A stretch of DNA of 64,000 nt from Numida meleagris (Eukaryota > Chordata > Aves > Galliformes > Numididae), in NCBI RefSeq assembly GCF_002078875.1, contig NC_034409.1, positions 62,397,874-62,461,873 of the forward strand, in the 5' to 3' direction. Below, piece by piece: positions 1 to 39,200 of this stretch. Both the position numbers and the translations under genes were made by a program. Below the pieces are notes generated by a model, which did not search any database, had not been told where the DNA came from, and saw nothing but the letters and a program-made list of their open reading frames with translations. Numbering within the stretch: position 1 is the stretch's first letter; every line of letters begins with the position of its first letter.

Positions 1-80
1 CCTCTCTGGGCAGCCTGTTCCAGTGCTCCCTCACCCTTACCATAAAGTTCTTCTGCATTTATTCCCATTTCATCCACTTT
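1..80 (-). mobile_element. CR1 LINE fragment, antisense, cut by window edge
   Basis: The first bases read as the complement of the CR1 3' region: the 'ctctctgggcagcctgttcc' phrase is followed by a decayed 'ccctcacccttaccataaag' phrase. The right boundary is approximate because similarity fades after about position 80. It lies inside a CACNA1C intron. Confidence 0.7.
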
Positions 81-27704
<27,624 letters not shown>

Positions 27705-28039
27705 TTGCCAGGGCTGGAAGCGATGCTGGTTTTTTATTTGTTTCAATGTTCCTAATGGGTTTGTTTCAGAAGTGCCTCACTGTTCTCGTGACCTGGAGTA
27801 ACCGGAACAGCGTTCTTCATTCATTTCTGTTGGGACGAGTCGCAGAGTTGGGTGGTGGCAGAGAGCTTGTCAGGAGTGGATAGGACCCCGGCACACGTCC
27901 GCCTGGAAAGAGCGTGGCGCCCAGGAGGAGAGCCAGCTCCCTCTTTTTCCAGTCCCTGCACAAGGCACGACGACTGCCTCCCACAGGCGCCCCAGCCAAA
28001 CGCGCCTGGCCTCCAGCGGGCATCCTTCAACTTTGCTTG

Positions 28040-28320
28040 TAAAAATCATTTTGCACATGTTCCGTCCGAGCCTCACCGCCCCCGGCCACCCTGGCCCCGC
28101 CGCCCGGGCCCGGAGGACGCAGCGCCGCCAAATGGGGAGCGCAGGGACTGCGGCGGCTCCTGCTGTCGGCCAATCAGAGCTCGAGGGTCGCTCGCCAGCC
28201 AACCTGAGCTCGGGCAAGTCACCTGCCGACCAATCGGAGCTTAAACAGGCAGCCGCGCCAGCCAATGGGAGAGTGGGGAGTGGGCTGGGCACGGGTCTCT
28301 CCTTGTCCTGCAGTTCGGTG
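28040..28320. promoter_or_regulatory. GC-rich island with phased CCAAT boxes in the CACNA1C 3' UTR
   Basis: The block is rich in G, C and CpG inside an otherwise A/T-rich UTR. CCAATCAG (28,170), CCAACCTG (28,199), CCAATCGG (28,230) and CCAATGGG (28,262) lie 29, 31 and 32 bp apart in the same orientation. Three fit the NF-Y consensus. Spacing near three helical turns is a known feature of multi-CCAAT promoters. No TATA box is seen. A start site, and its direction, cannot be called. Confidence 0.5.
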
Positions 28321-29600
28321 TTTCCTTGAGAGCATGTCGCGGTTTTTATTTTGACTATTTTATTTTTATTATAATTTTTCTGAGGGAGAAGGGAGTGTTT
28401 ACAAGGTTCTGTAACCACCTACCTTTTTGTTTGGGTTTATTTTCACTTTTGCAGACGTTACCTTGGTTTGACCATGTTGTATTATTTAAGCCAGGTTCTT
28501 TTCTCCATTGGCATTTGGTAGAAGCATAACGCTGTAGGCGAGTTTTACCGACCACTATGTACACCGAGACTCTGTCATTTGATTTGCTAGCGAACGGAAC
28601 CTCCTTTTTTTGTTGTTGTGTTATCATATAACGGCAGCGGGCAACGCGCTTGGAACAGCCCCACACGTCCCAGGGACCGATGGGGCCACTGGGATGCAAT
28701 GCTGGAGCAGCGCCCGCTGTCGGGAGGGGAATCAGTAACTCTTTGCATCTTCTGTTCCACAAGATATGCAAAAACAATGCAATAATATTAATTTTAAAAT
28801 ACAATCGTAAGTCGTGTTGGCATTAAAACTGTATAGAAAAAAAAAATTAACGGGGGGGGAGGGGGCAACCAAGCAGAAAGCGTTACGCTTCAATATATTC
28901 CGTGTGATGTTTTATTGCATTGATGATGTTTCTGTTGAAGAAACCGTTATACTTGAATTCAGGTCAGTTTCGGTATTTTTCAAATATTTTTTTAAAAGGA
29001 ATTGCAATTGTGCCAAGCAAATATAACGAATCAAATTAAGTTTGTTTAAAAAGAAAAAGAAAAAAAAAGAGTCACTTCTTGTATATTTTGCTGCATGTCA
29101 AGTGAATCATTTCGTATTTGGAATGTGCCAAGCTTTACCTTTGAACTTTTAAGTGCTTTTCTACGTGTGGTTGGGGACAGGGGTACTATTTTTTTTTTCC
29201 TTTTTTAATTTGTACGATGAACAAAGTGTACCTGGTGTAAGTAACTATTCTGCAATCCACTGACAGGTCGAACGTTACTGATTTTGCATATCTTGTGTTC
29301 ATTACCCTTCCTCCTCACCCCTTTAAACATGCACGATGACTTTGTTGGTAGAGTACTTTTCTTCCCGAGGCTGGGACGTTTTGTTCAAGCTTTGTTCTCT
29401 TTCCTTTTGCTCAGCCTCTCTGAAGGTCTCTTTCCACGAGAAGGTGGCAAGATCCCTAAGCCCGCATGGAAGATCCATCCCATGTCTTCAGCTGGCACCA
29501 GCAATTCAGGGAGGGGGAAAGCACCTGCTTGCAGATTGAGGTTAGATAGCTCATCCTGATGGTTGTAACAGGATCATGCAAATGGCAGAATTGTTAGCAA

Positions 29601-29606
29601 AATAAA
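29601..29606 (+). terminator. CACNA1C: Possible proximal polyadenylation signal of CACNA1C
   Basis: AATAAA inside the long UTR, about 1.9 kb after the stop. Use would give a short-UTR transcript. Support is the hexamer alone. Confidence 0.3.
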
Positions 29607-32553
29607 TGCACCTAACTCTGGACTGAAAACACTGGGTAAGTGAGGGACAGAGCTCTGGATCATTGCTTAGGAAAATTGCTGTGGTCTGGTCATGACACGG
29701 ATGTTCTGTGACTTTTGTGTGTTCCCATGCACATTCCCAGACTTTAGCATATAGGCCAGGCCCTAAGTCACAAAACATCTGATGGCACAGCATGTCCCAA
29801 TCGTATTTCCCTGCTAATGAGTGCGAACCTCTCCTGATTCACCCCATGATGGTACATGGCCCTGACCTGTGGCAGAGGCTGAGAAACCAGGGAGATATTA
29901 TTAGATTTTATGCGTCTGATTTCTGTCTAGACTGCTGCTGGTTTTCTCCCTTTTCAAGATGTTTCACAAACTTGCAGATGAGTGCTCAGAGGTGTGATCT
30001 GACTCAGAGTTAAACTTTCATTCCAGACTTGAGCTTCACAGATGTTTGAGTACATCATTTATTATGTAATTTTGTAATGCCCTTGGGTTTACTTCTCGAC
30101 TCTGCTGGGGCCATTAAGCAGAAATAGTGGAAGATATTTTTGAAGGTGCACTTTTTCCTTGTTATTTTGAACTGGCCAGTAGCAGCTCAAGATACTTTGC
30201 CAACAAATCCTTTTAAACTGGGGAAATGGGAGCCCACTTAAGCAACCATCTGGCATCAGAGTCCCAGTCCAAGTCCCTGGAGAAAGCAGCCACCTGAAGT
30301 CTGTCAGTCTCATTTTTTCCATCCCTCTTGTCTGTACCAATATTGGCATGCGAACACTTCTCCCTTTGTGAGTTTGCTGTTGGTAGTGCTGCAGTGCTCC
30401 AAAGCTACTTGAAAGGAAATAATGCTGTGCTGGCTGTTTCTGAAAATGAAAGCAGCAAAGGGGCTCCCTGTCTCACCTTCCTCCACTAGAAAGTCCCCCT
30501 GGCCCTCCCAGTAAAAGACAGAGCTGCTCCTTGCTCCTGATTAACAAAGTACTGGCCTAGTGCAGCAGAGACAAGGGGCATTCTGGATGTCTGCCAGCGC
30601 ATGTCATCTTTTAGGACTTTTCCTGCATGGAAGGAAAAGAGTGGAAAGGACTGTGCCCTACACATTGCTGGTGAAAGCTGTGGCTCCCCCATGGGTCAAA
30701 GCTGACAGTAGCCAGGGAAATCGCCGCAGTCTGCTGGAAAAAGGCTTAGGTCCTACAGAGTGGGAAGTGCACGGCTAGCAGAGCATGCACATGCCTCGTG
30801 CTGTCTGAGGGGCAGATGTTCAATATAGCCATTGCTGGTGCCAGCTGTGCAATTTTCTCTTTCTTGGGAGGGTGGCTTTTTTTTTTCGTTGTTTCCATTC
30901 GAGGTACACGCAACGTGCACATCGTGACAGGTCTGAGCAAAGAGCTACTGCCTCCTTCAGGTGAGGTGGAGACTGGGGGCGATGGAAGCGGGGCAGGCAT
31001 AGTACCCGGGGGTCCTTCCTCTCCCGGTGTGTGGGAGTAGATGGTGGGTACGGTCACTGTTCCATGGATGGAAGCCATGGAGGAACCAATGGCTGACGAG
31101 TGGCATGGAAGGAAGAAAAGAAAGGGGAAAACGATCTGCTGTTTGCCACTGAGCATCTCTGACTTGCAGGAGTACACTGCAGACTAAAGACATTTCTTAC
31201 AAAACAACAAACCTCATCCCTTTATCACTCCTGCTCATTACTCCAGGCAGTACTGGGCCAGCCACACCGGGTGCATTTCTTTTTTCTTCCTTATTCTGTG
31301 TGGCTGATGTGACAGGGAAGCAAGCGGAACTCGTGGTTCAGAGCTGGAGTTTCATTATCCACAGACCTTTTTTGCATCACCTGCCTCTTCAGCTGGACAT
31401 ACAGATGATGATGGCGTGGATGCTGCTGCTGCTGCAGGGTCCGGCCTGGTTTGTTACCCTGCCCACTTCACCCAGCACGGAAGGACAGCCAGAGAGGTGC
31501 CATGTACAGAACTGCATCTATTTCTGCTTTGTTTTCTGACTCAGAACCCTGCCCCCAGTGACTATGACAACGATGATGAAAACAACAACAACAAAAAAAG
31601 GGCAAATGCATTTTTTACATTTCTTGATAATTTCCAAAGCAATGTATCATTGCTTTCTTTAGACTGACGCCAATATAACAGTTGTATGGGTCTCAGCCAG
31701 GCTCCTGTGTCTTTTCTGCCTGATAGTTTCAGATTGCTGTATGAAATGTATGCGCGTTTGCACACAGACACAATCGCACAAGGTGACAGCACCACGAGCC
31801 CGTGGGGTTACGGACTTGTGTTGTAGGTTAAGCTGTAGGCCTTGCTTCATACGTCTAGGTGGGAAACCCCAACCCATGGGCCCAGCAAGCTGAAGCGGGG
31901 CAGCCCTACTGAGTCAGAACTGAGCATCCTATGGTATGGGCCAGCTGGGACTGTCCTGGGATAGGGTGGGAAGAGGAACAGCGAGGGGAGAACAAAGTAA
32001 ATAGAATCCATTCAGAGGCTTCTGGCAGTGGTGAGATTTTATCAGTTCCAATAATTAATCTGTAGCGTGTATTAAAAAAAAAAAATTCCTGGCCATCAGA
32101 AGCCCCTGTTCCCATCTTGCTAACACAAGGATAGAGTGCACTAGTGGCCAGGGAGGTTTTACTAATGTAAAGAATGTGGAAAACAGAAAAAAAAAATAGT
32201 ATTTTTCCTACATTTATTTTCTTCTCCAAAGATTAAGAAATGCAAATTTCAGTAGCTGCATAGGATTTCTTTTCTCATCTTTTGAATGTTGCAAAGATAT
32301 TAAAGTCTCATTCTGGGTTAGCAAGCCCAGGGATCCAAAAAGTTTCCAATGGGATCTCAGTCTGTGGAGCTTTGCTCTCTGTTGCTTTGTTTCTGGACAG
32401 CTCAAACCATTGTGGCCTTGCTGCTCCAGTGCCTGAGAGGGGATGGCTGAGGGCAGAAACACAGCATAGAGAAATCCCGTACTGAAAACAGACCGAGCTC
32501 CAATTGTTATCAGAGTAGTAGCATCACACTGGAGTGGAAAAACCCTTTTATGA

Positions 32554-32559
32554 AATAAA
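32554..32559 (+). terminator. CACNA1C: Possible internal polyadenylation signal of CACNA1C
   Basis: AATAAA followed within 30 bases by T-rich sequence (TTTAGTGTTTTAGTTC). It is a candidate alternative 3' end. Confidence 0.3.
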
Positions 32560-34372
32560 CTTTAGTGTTTTAGTTCAATCTTTCATTCTTCCCCCACCCC
32601 ATGCAGGGAACATGACTTAACTGTTAACACTTGATCTTAAAACAGGCCTTTAGGGGCACAGACCTTGATTAAGCTGCCAAAATGTGTGCCATCTGAGATA
32701 CCCTACAGTATTCTGCCCAGCCTGCAACAGAAGTTCCAGGAGGGCACAACTCTTCCCCAAGGCTGGTGCCATGTCTGCCAGCCCCACATGTGCTGCATGG
32801 GCCTCAGGAGGCACGGGACAGTTAGGCAACTTAACCAAGTCCCTTTCTAAAGGGCTAACCGAGCAGAGCAGCACCAACGGCTGAAGTAAGGAGGGAATCT
32901 TCTTTAGCATTACCAAGGGCTTAGCGAGGCATGACTGGGAGCCCATCTCCACACTCCCATGCTGTTCTCCCACCCTACACCATGCGGGCAGGCCCCGCTC
33001 CTATGGCCTGGAGCTCCGGCACCCTGCCTGGCCCTCACCTAGCCCAGGCCTAGTGCCTGCACCCCAGGCCCTCGGAGCAGCAGCAAGAGCAGGCATGGTC
33101 CCACCCCACAGTGCATTTTTTTTCTGACAGTGTTCAAACAGACCCTTTCCAAAGCATTTTCCTATTCAAGACAGACCCATGGGCTCAGATACCATTCATT
33201 AGCCTCATCATTCAGAGGATGAAATACCTATGTTTTTCTGTTTTGTTTTGCATTTTGTCCAGTCGGGCAAAATGCAAGCTCTTCCTCAAACAGGCTGTAA
33301 TGCCTTTAATATTTTTTTTTTCTAATATTTTAAGCATCCTAAGCCAGTCCACTCCCATCCAAAGCAGGTAGACTGGTAACCAATACTACCTAAACATCAT
33401 CAACTTCATGATTGCTCATTGGAGTGATTGGTTCAGGATTATTCAGTCTTGACAATTTGAATGTGGGAAGATTTCAGAGGAGGAGGAGTCAGATTGTAAA
33501 TATCTCTTTGACAACATTGCTGCATCACACACAAAAACGGGGAGATACTTTTAAAACTGCCTTAAAAATCAATTCCGAATGACGGAGTCTCCCTCCAAAC
33601 AATTGCCACTTGGTAGATCAAGGGATAAGTCGCTTTGGGTAATTTCTGGCAAGAAGTGGTTGGAATCTGGTCCAATTTGGGAAGTGTAAATGTAATTTAG
33701 GAGCTGATCTCTCACTCAGTCTGACTTCATATCCACACTAACGACTGAGCACTGCAGGATCAAAACTGCTTAAGGCATGGGGTTGCTGTACCTCGCCTGT
33801 ATCTATATGGCACGGTCTGGCCTGGCAAGGTACTGCATACCTGTGTTTCCCGGTGACTTCAGGGAAGATGGGGTTCCACAACACCTCTTCAGTTCAGGCC
33901 CTGGAGCATCATTTCCTGCTCTGATCATCAGCTATAACTGTTGATAAATATAAGTGTTTTGCCTTCATTTGAATTGCCCAGAGCTGTAAAATGACCTCTC
34001 TCAAGTATAAACCAGTCAGTCACCTCCTCTCCCACTCTTCCCTATGCACCCTGCCCGCCCCAGCCCTCCCTCTCACCTCAGCCCAAGTCCTTCCCTCTCT
34101 CAAGTCTTTACCTCCTTCCACAATTTTATATCTAGTTTTCATGAAGCCACAGAAATGCTTTTGTAAATAATGCTGTACAGTTTGTAACCATCATGTAAGC
34201 CTGTCATCAGTGCCAGAGTCCGTCTTGCCCTCTCGCACGTTTTAAAGTCAACAGAGAAAAGTTAGAGTGAATGGCCCGCAAGTGAGCTATAGGGTCATCT
34301 CTGTGTGGGACAAATGTATATTCCTGTAAGATTGCATTTTTATCTAAGGAATGATGTTATTTTAAAATTGCT

Positions 34373-34378
34373 AATAAA
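34373..34378 (+). terminator. CACNA1C: Likely distal polyadenylation signal of CACNA1C
   Basis: AATAAA in an A/T-rich context with a downstream TTTGTTTAATAT element, and the last good hexamer before the intergenic stretch. A cut site near 34,390-34,400 is inferred. Confidence 0.65.
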
Positions 34379-34529
34379 TTTCTAAACAATGTCCAGATTT
34401 GTTTAATATCGTAAATGTTACGAGAACTGCTTTGACATTGCTCTCTTTGCTCAGCGGTGGCTTCAAACTACAAGGGCATCCTGCAGCCCCTCATTTCCCA
34501 CTGGCGGTCCCCTCTAGGTTTGTAGAGTC

Positions 34530-34655
34530 TCTCATGTGCATAAGGGGCTGCAGAACAGCATGGGATAGTAACAGACTGTCCTGTTAAACATTTCTCATGT
34601 GCATAAGGGGCTGCAGAACAGCATAGGATAGAAATAGGCTGTCCTGTTAAATATT
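34530..34655. repeat. 63-bp tandem duplication
   Basis: Two adjacent copies (34,530-34,592 and 34,593-34,655) share TCTCATGTGCATAAGGGGCT and continue through CTGTCCTGTTAAA, with a few differences. They lie just beyond the inferred CACNA1C 3' end. Confidence 0.95.
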
Positions 34656-35282
34656 AACTTAGAAAACCCTGTCACTTGTGTACTGTTATCATCACAGAAA
34701 TCCTACCTTGTAATGATGCCCAAGGTATGACTCATTCATAATCTAACAGTGACCATTTTCTCCACAGGATTCTTTTTTATTAAGCGTATGCATCAAAACA
34801 AGAATGCCTGCAGCCTAAACACCATGTAATTAATGTCTACATAAGCCATGAAGCTAATGGGACGATAATAAGTAACGTATCACACATTTACTTTTCAATC
34901 AAACAAATTTGTTCTAACAACACAGTTACCAAGCAATTGTGTCATAACACCAGCTGAGTGCTGTATAGAGTGCCACTGAGTGCTTAGCACTAGTACACTG
35001 GTATAAGATCAAGCACAAGAAAAAAACATGATTTTTTAATTATTATTATGTGTATATTTATATTCCCCAACTTGCACACAAATGTTGGAACCTCAAGGTT
35101 TGTTGTTAGGTAGTGGTGTCACACACCAGCTGGAGCCAGGAGGTATTCTCAAGCCATGGATGCCACCAGCGTGAGGAGCTGGAGGACAGGACGGGATGAC
35201 CACCAGAGCTCCTGTACCTCCAGGCTCGGGGCTTTGGGCGGACTTTTGCCACCACAGGGCCCAAGGACACGCCATGCCCTTG

Positions 35283-35338
35283 GCTTGGTGTTTGGACTAG
35301 ATGATCTTAGTGTCCTTTTCCAGCCCCAATGATTCTAT
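35283..35338 (+). mobile_element. CR1 LINE 3' tail
   Basis: 'ttggactagatgatcttagt' followed by 'ttttccagccccaatgattc' and 'tatg' is the terminal CR1 sequence in sense orientation. Sequence upstream of it is not clearly CR1. Confidence 0.75.
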
Positions 35339-35468
35339 GCCCTTGGCTGTCAGTGGAGCCTGGTGCACAGCTCAGCTCTGCTGCCGGCTCACGGCGCATG
35401 GACTTTGTGTGAGAACCACATGGAGGTTTTGGCGGTGAAAGCCACTTGTGGGTGTACCGCAGTGTAAA

Positions 35469-35491
35469 GAAAGGTGTGAAAGTGGGTGAAA
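35469..35491. promoter_or_regulatory. Cluster of three GAAA half-sites upstream of IL17RA
   Basis: GAAA occurs at 35,469, 35,478 and 35,488, spaced 9 and 10 bp, about 410-430 bp before the IL17RA start codon. Such half-sites resemble IRF contacts, but the spacing is not the classic ISRE. Confidence 0.2.
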
Positions 35492-35689
35492 CCCGTCAGA
35501 CCGCCGTGAGCAAGCTCTGTGCAGCTTCCTGTGAGACGAGTGCACACAAAACTGCCCAGAATATCTGCGTACAGAACCCTGTGTCGGAATGCTGCCTACA
35601 ACCACTACACTTCATTGGCACACGCTCTGCTCACGACCTTCTCCTGAGGCGGGAGGATAGCGTCCCACAAGCAAAGCCCTAAGCCCGAC

Positions 35690-36200
35690 CCGCAGGCCTC
35701 AGCGGGCTGAGCCGCCCTCCGCCCGCCCAGCCCCGCCCTCTCCGCCCTCTCCGCAGCCGCACCCCCAGCGGGCGGCGCGGGGCCCCGGCCGTGCCCAGCG
35801 TCCCGCCCCGCCGCGCAGCCCCTCCTCAGGTGCGGGCCGGCTCCGCCCCGCGCTCAGGTCGGAGCCCGGAAGCCCCGAGGTCGCGGCGGCGGCGGGGCCA
35901 TGGCGGGCGCGGGGCGGTCGGGACTGTCTCCTCCGCTGCTGTTCCTCCTCGTCTTTCCCGTGCCGCCCGCGGCCGCTGCGCTGCGCCTGCTGCTGGGCGC
36001 CGCGCCGCCCTTCACCTGCTCTCAGCCGGTAAGCGCCGGGGAGGGATCGGGGGGAGCTATGAGGCTGCTCGGGCCCGGGGAGAGCGGGGTTGTCGGGGCC
36101 CGCCCCGAGAGGCAGAGTGCCGCCGCTGCGAGCCCGGGGCCGGGCGCTGCGGCCTCCCGCTCCCGGCCTGCGGAGAGGGATGGGGAAGCCACGCTGGGGA
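35690..36200 (+). promoter_or_regulatory. IL17RA: IL17RA CpG-island promoter
   Basis: The stretch is very rich in G, C and CpG and surrounds exon 1. GC boxes (CCCCGCCC at 35,731 and CCGCCCCGCC-type strings near 35,801 and 35,841) resemble Sp1 sites. No TATA box is seen. The start codon sits in GGGGCCATGG, a good Kozak context. The transcription start is not determinable. Confidence 0.75.
35900..36028 (+). CDS. IL17RA: IL17RA exon 1: start and signal peptide
   Basis: 129 bp, 43 codons. [20 protein letters not shown] leads the signal peptide, and the exon ends FTCSQP as human exon 1 ends VCSQP. The donor is gtaagc. Confidence 0.93.
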
Positions 36201-39200
36201 ATCGGCTGCTCGGATGTAACTGTACGCCTTTGGGGTTCTGGGGCTATGAGTGGGTCTGTTAGCAGTTCGCTTCTTGTGGCGCAGTCTGTCTTCTGCTCCC
36301 TGGAAGCATGGTGTGCTTCCAGCTCTCGTGAGAAAGGAATTTCCCTCTGTATGTGACATCAGGGTATGTGTGGTCAGTGACACAGAACACATTCTCATGT
36401 GTTGTTTAAGAGATGAATCCCGTCTGCTCTGTGATACGTCTCCTATTTCAGAGCCTTGTGTATCCGTTGCTGGGTGAAGCCTTCTGCAGGGTGTCCGTCA
36501 CGTAGTATAGAAGTATTCTCCTGTCCCACCTCAGTCAGATGGATGTTGTGCTGAGTGCTGGGCTGTCAGAGGTGTCCTGTGCTCCTGGTGCCATCCGCCT
36601 GTCCTCGCAGGAAGCCAGGGCCCCTCCCAAACTGTGACACTCTTCTGTAACCTTTTCCTGTACACATTTTCTGTCTTTTGTCTACTCGCTCTCCTTTCCT
36701 GAAGTTTGGTCACACGGTCGTTCCCATTTTACCTTACCTCTCGTCTGCTGCTTTTCACTCCTATGTAAAAATACCTCCTCAAAAGCATTCAGTTCCCGCA
36801 GTTTTAGTTTGGGCTGGGTGCTGTGAAATTACGAAGTGAAAGTTCTTGGAAAAGGGAAAAGAGGACGTTACAAAATTGCATGGGCATCTCGAACACCGTT
36901 AGTCACATAGAGCTTGAAAGCAACACGATGTGGAGTTCCTGCAGTGCTTGGTGCTTGGACTGACCATCTCCCTAGCTGTACCTCTCGGTTTCTTTCTTTT
37001 AAAGGGAAGATGGACCACTGAGTGCAGTGAGGGGCTCCCCGGCGCAGCGCCAGCTTTCAAAGAGGAGCTGGCTTAAAACCAAACCTGTGAACAGCCCTGC
37101 TGAAGGGAACGGTGCAACTGCTGACACTCACTTGCAGAAGTGCGACTGACTGAGGCTGTGGCGGTTGGTAGCCATTTCCCTTTTCTGTCAGTTGCACTGC
37201 TGCGGGGAAGCTGGGAGCCCCTCCCATGGTGCCAAAGCTGGGCCGGGCACTGAGACCACATCCTACTGCTCACCCGCTGCTGCCAGGCCTTGGGGAAGGG
37301 CAGGGTGAGCATCAGCGGGTTTCCAGCCAGGCTCCGATGTGGCAGAGGCTGTTCTGGGGCAGAGGAGTGGAAGTGTCACACTGATATCACAGACATTTGT
37401 AATTGTAACAGAAGTAAAATAAATGCTCATTAGCAGCAGACCGGTGTATTAAAGCACCAGCAAATGCACTTAATGCTCCTTATTCACCACTGTTCCATCC
37501 AGCCTGCCAGGCTGTAGGCTCAGCAGCACAGCTGCAAACAGCTCCTTCCAGTAACTGTTACTGGAATGTGTCATCTCCAGGGAGGCGGGGCTGGCCCTCC
37601 TACCCAGGCACGCACAGATCCCGTCTGGCTGTCCTTCCTGATGTGTTTCCTTGCTGTGCCCATCCTGAGGCACCGTGCCTGGTATCAGCGGGACATAGGG
37701 TTTGTGATAACCCCGCCAGCCCTGAGGGCTCAGGTGGATGTACGTAGTTGGGTCGTGGGAGTCACTGTTGTTGGCTCAATGACATTCACAAAGTCTCCAG
37801 AGAAGAGTGGATGCAACGTCTTTCACAAAGATGAGTGATGGTGATGTACGTAAGGAAGCCTTTTCCCGCTTGTCTTCTACAAGCGTGTTCACTTTGCCTT
37901 TGCAGTTGACCTCCTCCTCTTGCTTTCTGTGAGGATTTGCTGTGTAGGATGTTACCACTGACCTCGTTCACGCTTAGAGCTGTTAAGACAGTTCTGGATT
38001 TCTCGGCCTAAAAAGGATCAGTGATCAAAGCTACCTAAACATGATAAAAGAATGCCCTGAAAGTAATAATAATGAAGAAACTTCAGCTTTTGAGGTTGGA
38101 TTCTATTTTGCTTAGAATTTGTAGAGGAGAACATTTTTCTCTATGGCTTCTAAGTTAAAACACACACAATTTGTAGAAAACAGTTTTCCACCAGCTTTAA
38201 ACAAATCATTTTTCAGTAATTATTGGGTTTATGTGTTCATGTCCTGTTGATCTCTGCTTCTTTGAACGGACAAATGAGGAAAGGGAAACTGGAGAAGACT
38301 TCACATCAGGCAGGCATCAGGAGAGAGGCAGCATGGCCTGGAGGTGAGGGGCAGATTTGGGGAGCTGGAGCCCTTCCCACTCAGCAGTTGCTCTTTAAGA
38401 TGAAATTGGCTGCCTGCCCAGCTTGCTTCAGTTTCTTGCTAGTTACCACAGCATCCTGCTGGGAAATCTTGGCCTCCAGTTATTTCAATTGAATTTTTAT
38501 GACGTGCTGCTGTTAATCGGTTTCTCGTATGTTTCAGATTCATGTGATTCTCCATGGCATATGGTCTGTTCTTCTCTGATGTCAAGATGAAGAAAAAGGC
38601 TTGAAAAAGTATAAGAAACGGTTGTTTGGCTTTCTGTGAAATATGACAAGTAAACAGGAGGAGCTGGCTGTGCCTGTGCTCCTCTGCCAGGAGGTTCCAG
38701 GCAGCATGTATCCCTGTAGCTTCTCCTGTTGATCTTGAGATGCAATAGGGAGAATGGGAGAACATCTCAGTTAAAGCCTCTTCTGTACCAGCGCGCACAG
38801 CACCCTGCCTGGCTGCAGGCTTTATCTCCAGCTTTTGTGCAGAGCTCTGCATTTGTTCTGCCTTCTCCTCCCATTTGCTTGCTTGTCTGTCCTCTGCAGC
38901 CTGACATGTTTCGGCTCTGTCAACGCTTCTAGTTTTGTGTGGGCGAGCAGAAGCAACCATCACTGTAATTGTATTTCTGTTGTATGATCTAACCGTGTGT
39001 TTGCTCACGGAGGGAAACTAGGTTAATTGTTTCTGCTGACTGCAGCTTTGCTAATGCAGTCTGAATGAGCAAGTGCATCAGATAAGAATGAAAATCAGCA
39101 GTATTCCCCTCCAGTGCTAAGGAGGTAGCTCGTGCAATTCTAGAGGTAATTGAATTGTTTTGCTGCAAAACTGACTCATTTTTGTCTTCAGTTGCTTCCT

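Larger units (their letters stand above)
27705..34395 (+). other. CACNA1C: CACNA1C 3' UTR, about 6.7 kb
   Basis: The stretch after the stop lacks another gene and ends at a good AATAAA at 34,373 followed by a T/GT-rich stretch. A multi-kilobase 3' UTR is usual for CACNA1C in mammals. It contains a GC-rich island (about 28,040-28,320), long A/T-rich blocks (28,330-29,280), an earlier AATAAA at 29,601 and another at 32,554, and a C/G-rich block near 32,970-33,110. The end is inferred from the signal only. Confidence 0.75.
34400..35690. other. CACNA1C-IL17RA intergenic stretch
   Basis: About 1.3 kb with no coding sequence. It contains the 63-bp tandem pair, an A/T-rich part (34,660-35,070), a CR1 3' tail (35,283-35,338) and a small cluster of GAAA half-sites before the IL17RA island. 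Confidence 0.6.

Noticed and set aside
27870..28418. 182-codon minus-strand frame in the CACNA1C 3' UTR
   Set aside because: It sits in the GC island where stop codons are rare; no family is recognised. The island itself is reported separately.
35791..36219. 142-codon frame over IL17RA exon 1
   Set aside because: It starts at a GTG in the CpG island and reads a different frame from the receptor signal peptide.
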